Shown here in pieces: positions 50,001 through 59,413 of a stretch of DNA of 61,021 nt. The DNA is from Pseudomonadota bacterium (GTDB lineage: Bacteria > Myxococcota_A > Polyangia > Polyangiales > Polyangiaceae). Within the stretch, counting starts at the first letter, position 1; every line of letters starts with the position of its first letter. The notes beneath the pieces are model-generated. The model did no database searches and was not told the origin of the DNA. It was given only the letters and a program-made list of their open reading frames with translations. The stretch spans positions 1 to 61,021 of the forward strand of contig JAEWRL010000255.1 in the NCBI GenBank assembly GCA_023398955.1, read 5' to 3'. Position numbers and translations under genes: made by a program.

Positions 50001-51517
50001 CTGGACTGCCGCTCGCTGCGGGCTACTTCGGCGAGCATGGTGACAGCCTCGCTCAAGGTCGACTCCGCCTCGGAGGCAGCACGCTCGAGCTTGAGCGCCA
50101 TCCGTGTGAGGCGCTTGGCTTCCGTTCGGCGTGCCCCCGTCGTTGCCTTCACGACCTCCTTCAGCTCAAGCTTGCTCGCGGTCGCCGAACGGGCGCGTTG
50201 GCGTCGAAGGCGAGCCACTTCCGCGAGATGCTGGGTCTCCTGCTGTCGCAGGTGTTCCGCCAAAGTGTCCCGTCGTCCCGTCAACTCGCGGAGCTGACCT
50301 TCTACTGCACTCAGACGGTCCCTCTGCGCCTGAAGTCGGCCTTGAAGAACCTGGACGCGCTCGGTGGCGGCCCCTCTGGCACGCTCCAGCTCCTCGGCCT
50401 CCGTGCGTTGGCTCTCGAGGGCAGCGAGGCATTCTCGGTTCACGGTGAGGATGCGTTCGACCCGGGCTTTCATCTCATCCGCATCGAGACGAGCCCGCTG
50501 ATAGCGCTCCCCAAAGTCGCGAAGCCGACGCTCCTTCTCCTTGACCTCCCGCCTCGTTGCGACCAGTCCATTGCGGAGATCCGCATGCTCCTTGCTGACG
50601 GAAGCGTGATCGCTCTCGAGCTGCGCGACTCTGGTCAGGGTAGCGCTGCGTCTGGCGTCTTCCGATTCCAAGCGCGCCTTGACTTGCTCCAAGGCATTGT
50701 TCACAGCCTCCAGCTCCTGTAGACGAGTCCTGTGCTTGTTGCGTGCCGTGAAGAGGTCGAGGCTCAACCGCTGGGGATGTGAACGCGCAAACTCGGGGCT
50801 GAAGTACGCCACGTGTGCGTGCCGTAAGAAAGGCACATCATCCGGGCTACTGTTCCTTTGCTTGTAGATGCGGAAGACGCGATAGCCGTAGGCCGTGAGG
50901 AAGTCGTCGATAGCTCGAAAATGCGACCTCCTCCCGTCGGTCGGGGCCATGCACGCCTCGAGGTAGAGGACATCAACGCGGAGCTCTTGCAGGAGCCGTT
51001 GGGCGCTGTCGAGTACCCCTGATTCCAATCCCTCGACGCCGATCCTCAGGAGCGAGATCCGCCCGTCCGGGACAGCCTGGGTGAGCTCATCGAATGACCC
51101 AGCTCGACCAGCCTCGGATTCGGGAGCGTGTTCGGGAGTGGAGCTCTCACCCTGGGCAGACGACGCTCCTCGCCGCGAAGGTTCGAGCAGTTCGGAGGCC
51201 CCCTCCGTGGACTCATCGACATCTAAGCTCTCGCAGCTTGCCGGCCGCACGCGGATGACCGCGTCCCCAGCTTCGGTCAGGGCGAGCGGGGCGGCAGAAT
51301 TGCGCGCCGCGAGCCTTCCCAACAAGACGCCCCGTTTAGCGGGATCAGGCTCGATGATCAGGGCTTCCCCAAGACTCAGATCGGATTCAAGCAACTCCTC
51401 GATGGAGCGGCCCACCTCGGCCTCGGTGCCAAACTCGACATAGACAAGCTTCTGGTCCTGGAAGAAAGGGGCGAGGTCCCGGAAGAAACTCTCGACTTCG
51501 CCGCGCCGAGTGGTCAT
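47069..51517 (-). CDS. giant multidomain glycosyltransferase: degenerate FkbM, coiled coil, GT2 and GT4-like
   Basis: A 1482-residue cytoplasmic protein. The N-terminal about 240 residues align with the FkbM methyltransferase-like region of the neighbour at 51643-54978, but the SAM motif is eroded (LVYVEFGTEAEVG, LLRIGVEGLESGVL). A long coiled coil occupies about 260-560. A beta-rich region follows (PLELWARVMTSRPRHKVQLE). A GT2 domain begins at about 827 (LVTVIMPVYNGAATLRMAAK, ELIIVDDASTDSTPEIGREL, LTCHDADDWAHP). A GT4-like domain starts at about 1100 (VDVCIVTNLTYPGGNASSTL, EAFGRTVIEAILVGLPCVLP). ATG 51517 was chosen with GAGGAG nine bases upstream. It is likely part of a polymer-assembling machine for a surface glycan. 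Confidence 0.88.
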   Translation of the reverse strand: MTTRRGEVESFFRDLAPFFQDQKLVYVEFGTEAEVGRSIEELLESDLSLGEALIIEPDPAKRGVLLGRLAARNSAAPLALTEAGDAVIRVRPASCESLDVDESTEGASELLEPSRRGASSAQGESSTPEHAPESEAGRAGSFDELTQAVPDGRISLLRIGVEGLESGVLDSAQRLLQELRVDVLYLEACMAPTDGRRSHFRAIDDFLTAYGYRVFRIYKQRNSSPDDVPFLRHAHVAYFSPEFARSHPQRLSLDLFTARNKHRTRLQELEAVNNALEQVKARLESEDARRSATLTRVAQLESDHASVSKEHADLRNGLVATRREVKEKERRLRDFGERYQRARLDADEMKARVERILTVNRECLAALESQRTEAEELERARGAATERVQVLQGRLQAQRDRLSAVEGQLRELTGRRDTLAEHLRQQETQHLAEVARLRRQRARSATASKLELKEVVKATTGARRTEAKRLTRMALKLERAASEAESTLSEAVTMLAEVARSERQSRMEAAAAQHRLEQVEGHLSYRVGTAIVKGSKSPAAWLRMPATLRRSYREFQRDRKHLTATRNNAFDGHVLAKRSAGLLVPLDSDWCAVRVLNKRPSGSSTEPLELWARVMTSRPRHKVQLEFALPPDSRGIQVIPSSGELEKREAAAPGTGETWDLCVRGREPLRLLSYPAGAGHVQFRIRSLGGDPAILRLEVRSANEGKRPPAANPTIATSQPWTVTRPSAGTDDWDALDEPGPVWQADQLSRHGQVKEGVALLLARGLPLERMSAALLLANHAKDDTHWLAYVNEYMGTLGIAPLALKAGDQSRFARLCAAPVPRISEGPLVTVIMPVYNGAATLRMAAKSILAQSWRPLELIIVDDASTDSTPEIGRELARRDMRVKFMRNEGNVGPYVSRNVGVRASCGQFLTCHDADDWAHPQRIELHVQAMLRERLKASMTRMLRMNAEGEFSPALPRQNNVDDGFLRLSMVSCMFDAKFFKERLGHWDSVRFAADSELIWRANHLLGGQLPLLRQLGMLCLDSTGSLTRSTKHGAGSQTRLRYSTSFKLWHTSLDPDDPDAASVPFNHQPRRFEAPQVMLANPDVVARIERGKTVDVCIVTNLTYPGGNASSTLDEVRQCLNAGLTVQVLHCARRKGGKRVVGPFAGRFSDVGHLCEEPLANAKSYQCEVLIIRNPTVITAEDLPRALADVRAKTVVFVVNNSLLRPTGEPICTEDELLHSIQRLPFPDKRVFPLGPAIRHELLHSSLADKLPIAPFDWSPTFDVAQFPRKPPTRIGTRIRIGRHGRDGREKWLKRPEDLRAVYPDSPTTAVRILGGADNAQGILGSIPPNWEVLPFGSVHPSEFLAGLDVFVYFPDEKLNEAFGRTVIEAILVGLPCVLPLRMERTFRDLAIYCEPQGVPAALERLRDSFEECTEFVETARECAVARYATESFLGRLASVSPDLAKRLPAATHAMEESERPLPEHLRSYARWVATGAR

Positions 51518-51642
51518 CGCGTGCTTCTCCTCGCCGACCCAGGCCGGCACTCATTCTGGTCATTCATTGGGCGGATTCCATGCCGTACAGTTCGCAGGGA
51601 TAGTCAGGCCGTCTCGCGCTCGGCTTGTAGGGTGCCATGTCG

Positions 51643-54600
51643 CTACGCCTCGGCTTGGGGGAGCGCTTCGTGCGGCTCTTGGGCCGAACCAGCGTTGCTT
51701 TGCTCGAGGCGAGCGACGAGCCTTGGGTTTGTCAAGATTGCGTGAGGTGCCGCGAAACGGCGGGGCTCGTGATGGAATGGGATTGAGGCCGCGCTCGAGT
51801 CGTCCAGGTTCAGCGCGCTGTGCCAGAGCTTGAAGCTCGTGCTGTACTGCACCCGAGCCCACGAGTTCGTTCCGTTCTGCTCGTTCTTGGAGAGGCTTCC
51901 TGGGGTATCATAGCAAATCATGCCCAGCTGCTCCAGGACCGGCAGCTGCCCGCGGAGGACCACCCGTGCTCGCCACACGAGCTCCTCGTCCCCGCCGAAA
52001 CGTACCGAATCCCAGTGTCCCAAGCGCTCCTTGAAGAAGGCCGTTTCGAAGAGGCACGAGGACAGGGCTGGGCTCATGAAGCCGTCGTCCGCGTTCCGCC
52101 GCCGTGCGAGCGCGTTGACGAGCTTCCCGTCGGCTCTCATCTGCAATTTGCCTGAGATACAAGCTTTGAGACCTTCACGCAGCATGACTCCGACCTGCTT
52201 CTCGATGCGTTGCGGATGTGCCCAATCATCGGCACCCTGACATGTCACAAATTGACCGTCACAGGCGCGGAGTCCGACATTCCTGGAGACATAGAGCCCT
52301 GCGTTCTCCGCATTGCGGAGGAGCTTGACGCGACGGTCTGCACTCGCGAGCCGCCGGGCGACCTCCGCTGTAGCGTCATCGCTCGCGTCGTCCACGATGA
52401 CGAGCTCGAGGGGGCCCCACGATTGATCGAGTATCGAACGAGCGGCAGCATCCAGGGTCTTCTCGCCATTGTGGACGGCCATGATGACGCTGACGAGGGG
52501 GCCCTCGTCGACCCGAGGTACGGAGCTGAAGTGCAGCCGCATGTAGCGGTCCGTACCACCGGGTGCCAGATGGATAGAGGCGGTTCCAAAGTGCGTCACA
52601 TAGTCGTTCAGATGCTTGAGCCAGTCCTCGTCATCACGTTCATGATTGGCGTGCAGTAGCGTCGCTGCCCTCTTCTCTACCGGGAGCCCGCGTGCCACTA
52701 GCAGCTTGAGGCCCGTGTCGAGCTCGCCAAGACGGCTGAACCGGGCGGCTTTTGGAATCGGACTGGGCTCCTCGAGCAGTTGGGCTCGTGTGTGTGGCCG
52801 GTCCTCTTCGGGCAGTGGTGGGGTGACGGTTGGTGCAGCCTCTTCGGGTAGTAATCGGGTGACGGTGGGTGTTGCCTTTTCGGGGGCGACAGGACTCGTC
52901 TCCGGTTGCTCGGCCTTGCGCACTTCGAGTCGCAGAATTGCCGGGACACCACGGAGCTTTCGCACCTGCACCTCGATGTGCCCAGTACCCGCCGCATATC
53001 GGAAGAGCGGCGTCGCCTCACCCGCTCGCAATTGGAGCGTCCAGAACTGAACCGTTGAGCCGCCTTCGGTGTTTGGATGGGTGGGGCCAACCGACGCGGA
53101 TAACGGTGTGAGTTCGGGGCTGCCGGGGACGACCGAGAGGTCGATGATCGCCCTTGCGTGCGGCTTGACCGCAAGGACCCTCCCCCACAGCTCCATGGGC
53201 CACGAGCTTTGCTGCGGTGTGCGTCGGTTGGCGATGCGCACCGTCTGCCAGGCGAGGTCCATCGGGATCCGCAGGGCCTGGCTGCGCTTCGCAAGGACGT
53301 AACCGTCGAAGTCGGTGCGCTTCGTCGGGGGTAAGCCCTGCCTGTCGCGTTGGAACTCGGCATAGCTCCGACGCACGGCTGCCGGCATGCGTAGCCATCC
53401 CAGCGGCGATCTGGCATTGCGCACGACCGCCGACCCAACGCGATAAGAGAGTTGCTTCTCGATCCGTTGGACTTGCCCCGTCGCGGCAATCTCATCAGCC
53501 TTGGCCTGCTGCTCGCTCCGCGAAAGGTGAGCAATGGCGGCGAAAACCTCTCGCAGCACGGACTCCGTGCTGGTGACCTCCCTTTCCCGCTTCCGGATCT
53601 GTTTGGTCAGCGAGTCGTTGGCGGCTTTACTTGCCGCTGCCGCCTCTCTTGCCTGCTCTAGCCGTGCCGCGTCTGCCGTCGCGGACCCAGCGTGTCGTTG
53701 CCTGAGCTCTGTGAGCCGCGCCTCGAAGCTTCGCTGCTGCTGGCTGATCCGCGCATCGAGCTCGCTGCACTCACGGGTTAGGGCGGTAGCTCGTGCTTCG
53801 AGCTCCGCGAGCTGCGCCTCCACTGCCCGCAGTGACTCCTCGAGCTCGACCGCGCGACGCGCTGCCGCCTCATTGGCGCGCTGCAGCTCCTTCACCCTGG
53901 CTTGCTGTCTCGCCAAAGCGTGGATTTGCTCCTGGTTCTCGCAAGTCGCACTCTGGTGCCGGAGTTTCATCTCGGCGCAGTCGATTCGGGCGCGGCGCAG
54001 GCGCACCTCCGACTCGGTAAAGGCGCGTTCCTTCTCTTTGAGATGGCCCTGAGCTTTTTCTGTCTTCACCCGCAGGGCGTCTCGAGCTTTGCTCACGGCC
54101 CGGTGCTCCGTCCTGAGCTGCTTGAGCCTTGCGAGGACTGTCTTGCGGTTGGCCCGCTCCGTGCGAAGCTGCTCCTCGAGTTTTCCAAGGTTCTGACTTT
54201 GCCCGTCGAGCCGCCGTCGGAGCTCCTTGCTCTCGTTCTGGAGCGAGTAGAGCTCGCGCGTGAGGTGCGTCGGGTGAGTGCGAGCAAACTCGGGGCTCAG
54301 ATAGGCCAGGTTCACGCGCCGCAGGAAGGGCGAGTCTTCGATCCACTCATTCATCTGCTCGTAGATGCGGAACAGGCGGTAGCCATGCGCGACAAGGACA
54401 TCGTCGATGGCTCGGAAGTAGCACTGCTGAGTGCTCCCGGGATCGATGCCGGCCTCGATGTAGAGGACGTCTATCTTGCGCTCGCGAAGGAGGGATTCGG
54501 CTCCGGCGAGGACCTGGAGCTCAAACCCTTCCACGTCGACCTTGAGCAGCGAGATGCGGCCGCCGGGGAGGTCCTGCGCGAGCTCGTCCAGGGGCACGGT

Positions 54601-54978
54601 TTGGGCCGTGAAGTGCTCCGATGCTCCGCCAGCCTCTGCTACGGGTCGCGGCGAATCCGAGGGCTCCTCAGCGACCACCTGCGTCATGCTCTCTGCAGAC
54701 CGCATGCGAACGGTGCCCCGCCGTGCGCCAACGGCCAAGCTGGAGATGACCAGGCGGTGGCTGGCGCTGACGCCCGCCAGGTTCTCCTGCAGGGCAGCTC
54801 GCGACCTCGGGTTCGGCTCGATGAGAAGAGCTTCTCTGATCCTGAGCTCGGATTCGAGCAGCCCTTTGAAGACCAGGCCCTTGTAAGCGCCTACGTCGAC
54901 ATAGACCAGCCTCCGGCCATGGAACAAGGGAACGATGTCCCTGACGAACGCCTCTATTCCGCTTCGTTTGCTACTCAT
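51643..54978 (-). CDS. multidomain protein: FkbM methyltransferase, coiled coil and GT2 glycosyltransferase
   Basis: A 1111-residue paralogue of the adjacent giant protein without its C-terminal GT4-like domain. Residues about 15-240 are an FkbM-type methyltransferase with motifs that look functional (LVYVDVGAYKG, LLKVDVEGFELQVLAGAESL). Residues about 245-515 form a Glu/Arg/Ala-rich coiled coil. Then comes a beta-rich region shared with the paralogue (PMELWGRVLAVKPHARAIID) and a variable Pro/Glu/Thr linker containing three LLPEE-like repeats. The GT2 domain starts at about 826 (LVSVIMAVHNGEKTLDAAAR, ELVIVDDASDDATAEVARRL, VTCQGADDWAHP). The two genes are only 126 bases apart. FkbM enzymes O-methylate sugars, so this protein may combine glycosyl transfer with methylation. 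Confidence 0.88.
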   Translation of the reverse strand: MSSKRSGIEAFVRDIVPLFHGRRLVYVDVGAYKGLVFKGLLESELRIREALLIEPNPRSRAALQENLAGVSASHRLVISSLAVGARRGTVRMRSAESMTQVVAEEPSDSPRPVAEAGGASEHFTAQTVPLDELAQDLPGGRISLLKVDVEGFELQVLAGAESLLRERKIDVLYIEAGIDPGSTQQCYFRAIDDVLVAHGYRLFRIYEQMNEWIEDSPFLRRVNLAYLSPEFARTHPTHLTRELYSLQNESKELRRRLDGQSQNLGKLEEQLRTERANRKTVLARLKQLRTEHRAVSKARDALRVKTEKAQGHLKEKERAFTESEVRLRRARIDCAEMKLRHQSATCENQEQIHALARQQARVKELQRANEAAARRAVELEESLRAVEAQLAELEARATALTRECSELDARISQQQRSFEARLTELRQRHAGSATADAARLEQAREAAAASKAANDSLTKQIRKREREVTSTESVLREVFAAIAHLSRSEQQAKADEIAATGQVQRIEKQLSYRVGSAVVRNARSPLGWLRMPAAVRRSYAEFQRDRQGLPPTKRTDFDGYVLAKRSQALRIPMDLAWQTVRIANRRTPQQSSWPMELWGRVLAVKPHARAIIDLSVVPGSPELTPLSASVGPTHPNTEGGSTVQFWTLQLRAGEATPLFRYAAGTGHIEVQVRKLRGVPAILRLEVRKAEQPETSPVAPEKATPTVTRLLPEEAAPTVTPPLPEEDRPHTRAQLLEEPSPIPKAARFSRLGELDTGLKLLVARGLPVEKRAATLLHANHERDDEDWLKHLNDYVTHFGTASIHLAPGGTDRYMRLHFSSVPRVDEGPLVSVIMAVHNGEKTLDAAARSILDQSWGPLELVIVDDASDDATAEVARRLASADRRVKLLRNAENAGLYVSRNVGLRACDGQFVTCQGADDWAHPQRIEKQVGVMLREGLKACISGKLQMRADGKLVNALARRRNADDGFMSPALSSCLFETAFFKERLGHWDSVRFGGDEELVWRARVVLRGQLPVLEQLGMICYDTPGSLSKNEQNGTNSWARVQYSTSFKLWHSALNLDDSSAASIPFHHEPRRFAAPHAILTNPRLVARLEQSNAGSAQEPHEALPQAEA

Positions 54979-55137
54979 CCTGTGCCTCGTGTCGCAGAAT
55001 CCGGCTGGCGCGAAGACCAGGCTACCTGCGCGTCATGACGCCGACCCCATGACGCGCTCTCATGGAACGAGCCTGGCGCACCGTATTGGACTACGGGTTG
55101 AGTGGCTGACGGTCCCATTGTCGTGTCGTCCATCGCA

Positions 55138-56811
55138 TTATCTCTGGGAAGTTAACTCACGGACAGGTGCCGGCTCGAGGTAGTTGCCGTGCTCCAACAA
55201 GCTCGCTTCTATGGCAGTATCCGGTACCTGCTCTTCACCGAACAGCCAACGACGGAAGCTCAACTCCGAGTAGGCATGCCGCGCCTCCGAACGGAAGCCT
55301 GTCTCGAGCGACTCCGACCCTCTGCCGCGCGTCAAAGAGGAGCTCGACCAAAGGCTAAGAATGAGCGGTTGGTGAATCCTCGCCACGCGCCCTGGGAACC
55401 GGGAACGTAGCCGCTCATAGAACTCCTTGTCGGCCCCGAACCTCGCCGAACGGAAGGGGCCCAGCTCCCGAACGAGGGAACGGCGAAGCATCAGCGAGAC
55501 CATCGACAGTCTCAGAGGCCCGGGACGGCAGTAGAAGACGAAGGTCGAGTCGTTCCGAACCCGTAAGCCGCTCCCCACGACGCCCACGGTGCCATGCCGC
55601 CCGAGAACGGCGACCTGCGCAGCAATGCGAGTGGGGAGCGCGTAGTCATCGGCGTCATGGAACGTGACATAGCTGCCCGAGGCTGCCTCGCACAGGGCGT
55701 TGCGCACGTTGTACGACCCCTGATTGCGCTCCGACGCGAAAAGGCGCACGCGGGGATGATGGCCGTAGGCGCGCAGCAGTACAGAAAGCGTATCATCCGA
55801 ACTCGAATCGTCACAGACGAGTACCTCGATGTCCCGATACGACTGGTCGAGGATCGAGTCAACGGAATAGCGGATCGTGCTGGCCGCGTCACGGGCGGCA
55901 ATGATGACGGAGACGCGAGGACCGCCTCGGCGTGCGAGGGAGAGCGGCGGCGCCAGGCGTGCGAGAAGGAGCCCGTCGCCGTCCAGGACTCTCAGGCGCG
56001 GGGTGCCTTGCGCGACCAAGTAGCGGTTCAGCGGCGCGCCGACCCAATCAGGGTACCCCAGGGCGTAGGCGCTCGCGAGGAGTAGCTCGAGCTCGGGATC
56101 GCGCGCGACCCTCTCTCGCTGCTGGAGGAGCGCGCGACAGACCGCTTCTGGCGACAGCTCACCGAGCGTCAGCATTTGGCTGGCTTGCTGGGGACTCATG
56201 AAGCCGTCGGCTCCCTCATCGCCGTCGCGGGCCATCAGGCCTTGGCCGGAGAAGCTGCCAGGATGGCGGCGCGCGTCACGGAGCAGGGTCTCGTGGCGAC
56301 GGGTGAACGCCTCGAGCTCTTGGTCGTCACCCCACGCGCGGTGGATGTCGATGATGCGGGCGGCGACCCTTCTGGCTAGCTTCGCGGGGAGCGCTGGCAG
56401 TTGCCGTTCTACGCTGCTCAGCACGCGCCGAGCCGTCACGCTCCCGCCGCGCCCAACGAGCTCGCAGAAGCCTGCGGCGACGGTGGTCGGCGAAAACTGC
56501 GCCTCCGGATCGGCCATCTCCGCCGCCGCAGCGTAGAATAACCATTCGCGAACGTCCTTCGGCGGCTCGGATGCGGCGTCTCCCTTCGGGCCCGTGCGTG
56601 TCCATCGTTGTACTGCCCTGGCGGTTGCCCGGGCCCGTCTCAATCCTCCCCATAGCGCTCGCCGACCCCGCTCGAGGGGAGACTCCAGGTAGCGTTCGAG
56701 GTCTCCAACCAAGGGGGGCCAGTGACCAACGGGCGTGTCTGACCTCAAAGGAGTTCCCACCTCAGTAGCCCCGAGGGGTCTCGACACACCGCGTCGACAC
56801 GAGCCGCTCAT
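55138..56811 (-). CDS. glycosyltransferase family 2 protein
   Basis: A 557-residue protein. The first about 290 residues are helical and Arg/Ala/Leu-rich with no family recognised. The GT2 domain begins at about 298: PRVSVIIAARDAASTIRYSV, DSILDQSYRDIEVLVCDDSS, then the D-x-D-like FHDADDYALPTRIA. The end (SSSLTRGRGSESLETGFRSE) mirrors the corresponding segments of the two giant proteins, which suggests all three GT2 domains are related. The start is uncertain because the ribosome-binding site is weak and GTGs occur downstream. It belongs to the same minus-strand glycan cluster, 160 bases upstream of the FkbM-GT2 gene. Confidence 0.87.
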   Translation of the reverse strand: MSGSCRRGVSRPLGATEVGTPLRSDTPVGHWPPLVGDLERYLESPLERGRRALWGGLRRARATARAVQRWTRTGPKGDAASEPPKDVREWLFYAAAAEMADPEAQFSPTTVAAGFCELVGRGGSVTARRVLSSVERQLPALPAKLARRVAARIIDIHRAWGDDQELEAFTRRHETLLRDARRHPGSFSGQGLMARDGDEGADGFMSPQQASQMLTLGELSPEAVCRALLQQRERVARDPELELLLASAYALGYPDWVGAPLNRYLVAQGTPRLRVLDGDGLLLARLAPPLSLARRGGPRVSVIIAARDAASTIRYSVDSILDQSYRDIEVLVCDDSSSDDTLSVLLRAYGHHPRVRLFASERNQGSYNVRNALCEAASGSYVTFHDADDYALPTRIAAQVAVLGRHGTVGVVGSGLRVRNDSTFVFYCRPGPLRLSMVSLMLRRSLVRELGPFRSARFGADKEFYERLRSRFPGRVARIHQPLILSLWSSSSLTRGRGSESLETGFRSEARHAYSELSFRRWLFGEEQVPDTAIEASLLEHGNYLEPAPVRELTSQR

Positions 56812-57551
56812 GGCAATCCCGGATCAATGGTTCAGCGCAGTTTCTGGCCATGGTTCGTGCATACGCCTCGGTCGAGGACTGTCCGATCCATCCATCGATT
56901 GCGCCAGTGGCAATTTGCAGCACGGCCCGCGGCGGCGGACGCTGGCCATCACCTGGAGTGGCGCGGCAGTCCTTTGGAGGTCGGAATCACCTTGACTTGT
57001 CATTCTTGCTGGGCCGGTTGGCTCCAGATGCGTCATTGCTCGAAGATTCCATTGCGGGGTGTCGATGGTCCAGTTAGCCGGCTCGACCACTCAGTCACCG
57101 AAAGGCGACGGAACATTCCGCGCAACCTGTGCCTCGGCAGCTGGCCTCCCATCCCACGCCGCTCGAGCTGAGGCGAGGCACGCTCCGAACGAGCAGGGCT
57201 AGAGAGCCACGGTGGGCGAATCGGCGAACCAGCGGCGATAAGGGCCAGCGTCGATGGGGCACTTTGCCCCGGGTGACGCGAGCGTGCGCACCGGATTGCA
57301 GCCGCCCGACGTAGTATGCCGGCCACTGGGATAGATTCGAGCTGCCGGGCGGGAGCCTGAGCATGAGTTCGAAGGCTCCGAAACCCCCGACTGCGCCGGC
57401 CTAAACAGAGCCAGGCGGAGATGACGTGCCGTGCAGGTGCAGCGGAACAGGTCTTTGTCTCGTGCGTCGCGAACTGGCTGTTCCATCAGCAATGGAGGAA
57501 CACTCCTCGCGGCGAATGGAAGGACAGCCTTCCCGTAAGGCCTGCAGCCGC
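56812..57551. other. 740-bp region without a recognised gene
   Basis: Short frames exist on both strands but none has a family match, consistent codon use or good start. This could hold promoters of the glycan cluster and decayed sequence. No hairpin or repeat stood out by eye. Confidence 0.35.
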
Positions 57552-58766
57552 TTAATATAGTTCGATCACTGCCTCGCAAGTGAACTGCACGTCGATGCTG
57601 CCTGAGCCGTTCGTCGTCACGGCGCTGCAGGTCTCGGCGCATAACTGGATGTGCTTGGGATCCTCGATGTCGTCATACTGCCAAACTTGGGGACCCGCAC
57701 AGTGGGCGCTGTAGGGGACCTCTTCCGGATCACCCAAGGCGGAAGTGTAGGTCACCCGCACGCGGTCCTTGGCGAAGCTCGAGCCCTCGGGTGGAGGGGG
57801 AACCTCGAGCTCGCAGGAAAGGGTCTGCCCCCGGATGGCCTCGATGTGATCGAGCAGCGCGTCCCGGGTCTGTTGGGGGTCGTCGATCGCCACCATGAAA
57901 GCCTCTCCGGTGCCACCAGCTTCGGCAATTCGATTGAGGTTGTCGAGGGAGCTGCCGACGCCGATCACGTAGAGGGGCACCTCGTCGGCTACGGCAGCGG
58001 CAGCATTCACTGCATCTGCGAGCTGATTGTTTGCACTGCATTGTGCCGGTTCGCCGTCAGTCACGAGGACGATCGCGACGCGCGCCTCCGGATCAGTCTC
58101 TAGCAGAGTCGCTGCTTGCGACGTCGTGCCCACGAGGGCAGGAGCTGTGGGCGTGCCCCACTCGTTCGGCGGGGTCACAGCGGCGAGGGCCGCTGCGAAA
58201 TCGCCGCTGGGGAGCTCGGACATGACGACGACGGGGGTCTCGTAGCTCGTGGCCTCGCAAGCTTCATCCATGTCCACCGAGACCGCCGGTGCGGTACCCT
58301 TATTGATATCGGGTGGAAAGAGGGTCAGTGAGGCCTCGAGCCCTTGGGACCGCGAATCGGCGAAGAAGGACTCCAACGCGGCCGTCACGGGGTCCCACTT
58401 CTCCTCCCTATCGCCGTGCCGCCCATCACCCATGCTACCTGATTGGTCAACCAGGAAAAGGAGGCGAACCGTTTGGAGCGCGGCCTCCTGGCTCTGCACC
58501 TGGCACGCCTCGTTCTCTGCTTCTGACACGCCGCCCGCCCCTGATGCGGTGCCGCCTGTCCCGAGCTCGAGTCCAGGCCCGTCCGAAGAGGTTCCCGATC
58601 CATTGGCGGACGCGCCCGAGCCCTGGTCGCCGCGGCCCGGCCCGTCAGCGCCAGGTTCTGCCCCGCTGGCGCCGGCTCCCCCACCGTCCCCCGAGTCCGA
58701 TTCATCGCTGCACGCGAGCGCTACAAGTATGAGTCCGATGCCGATCGTCCTACCCTGACTCCGCAT
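57552..58766 (-). CDS. von Willebrand factor A domain lipoprotein
   Basis: A 404-residue predicted lipoprotein. MRSQGRTIGIGLILVALAC carries the lipobox at LVALAC; AAGGAG about ten bases upstream supports ATG 58766 over the upstream in-frame ATG. A Gly/Ala/Ser-rich spacer of about 65 residues is followed by a vWA domain with an intact MIDAS motif (FLVDQSGSMGDG; D-x-S-x-S) and VAIVLVTDGEPAQC. The C-terminal about 100 residues (SCELEVPPPPEGSSFAKDRV) hold several Cys and look beta-rich. Such proteins occur in myxobacterial envelope inventories and usually mediate metal-dependent adhesion. It has no obvious functional link to its glycan neighbours. Confidence 0.9.
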   Translation of the reverse strand: MRSQGRTIGIGLILVALACSDESDSGDGGGAGASGAEPGADGPGRGDQGSGASANGSGTSSDGPGLELGTGGTASGAGGVSEAENEACQVQSQEAALQTVRLLFLVDQSGSMGDGRHGDREEKWDPVTAALESFFADSRSQGLEASLTLFPPDINKGTAPAVSVDMDEACEATSYETPVVVMSELPSGDFAAALAAVTPPNEWGTPTAPALVGTTSQAATLLETDPEARVAIVLVTDGEPAQCSANNQLADAVNAAAAVADEVPLYVIGVGSSLDNLNRIAEAGGTGEAFMVAIDDPQQTRDALLDHIEAIRGQTLSCELEVPPPPEGSSFAKDRVRVTYTSALGDPEEVPYSAHCAGPQVWQYDDIEDPKHIQLCAETCSAVTTNGSGSIDVQFTCEAVIELY

Positions 58767-59413
58767 GTTGCTGGTTCTCCTTCGATGTCCCATAGCAATT
58801 GGCATGGTTGTGACGCGCACAGGTGATAGTCCGCGTCTACGTCCGCGCCGCCCGCTCCCTAAGTCGAAGGTGGTCCTTCCACACTGAAGCGCCGGAGACC
58901 GAGGTCGGGAGTCGGGATGCTACGAGACGCCACAATGACCGCGCACGACGGTCCCGACTGTCGCAAATTGCCACACCCAGCCGTTCGACGCTGGCGAAAC
59001 TCGGGCCACTCGCTTCATCGCCAAGGCGGTGCAGGCACCGCACCTGGCGCTCCGCCCATGAGCTATCCACCCCCGTAGCCCTGTCTGGATCAGAAGCTGC
59101 ATGGGCGCCCGGACGATGCATAACGGACGACTGCGGGCTCACGACGTCTCGAACGCGGTCAGAGGGACCCCGCTCCCTGCGTTCGCCGAGGCCGTGAGTG
59201 GTTCGGGCTTGAAAGAGTGGGGGCGCCGCTGGCTCATCGTCTCCGCTCACGACGCGCCACTCCGTTACCAGGAACCGGTCAGGGTGCCCGTCTCGGTCAG
59301 GTTCCGCGGGGCCGAATGTCGGTTGACCCTCGCGCAGCAAGCGCGGAAACGCGGGATGGTAGACTGCTATACATCCCAGGCTGCGGTGCTCGTGTGTTCA
59401 AAGTGAGGCTATC
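58767..59413. other. 647-bp divergent intergenic region
   Basis: Between the vWA lipoprotein and the GT4 gene. Frames on both strands (58837-59340 minus, 59101-59406 plus) are Arg-rich shadows without a family match. The GT4 promoter is likely near its end. GTGAGG six bases before 59414 is the GT4 ribosome-binding site. Confidence 0.35.

Noticed and set aside
53902..55038. 378-aa plus-strand frame over the FkbM region
   Set aside because: Antisense to the FkbM methyltransferase and coiled-coil region, whose motifs are clear on the minus strand.
58837..59340. 167-aa minus-strand frame between vWA and GT4 genes
   Set aside because: Arg-rich, no ribosome-binding site or family features, and competing frames on the other strand are equally long.
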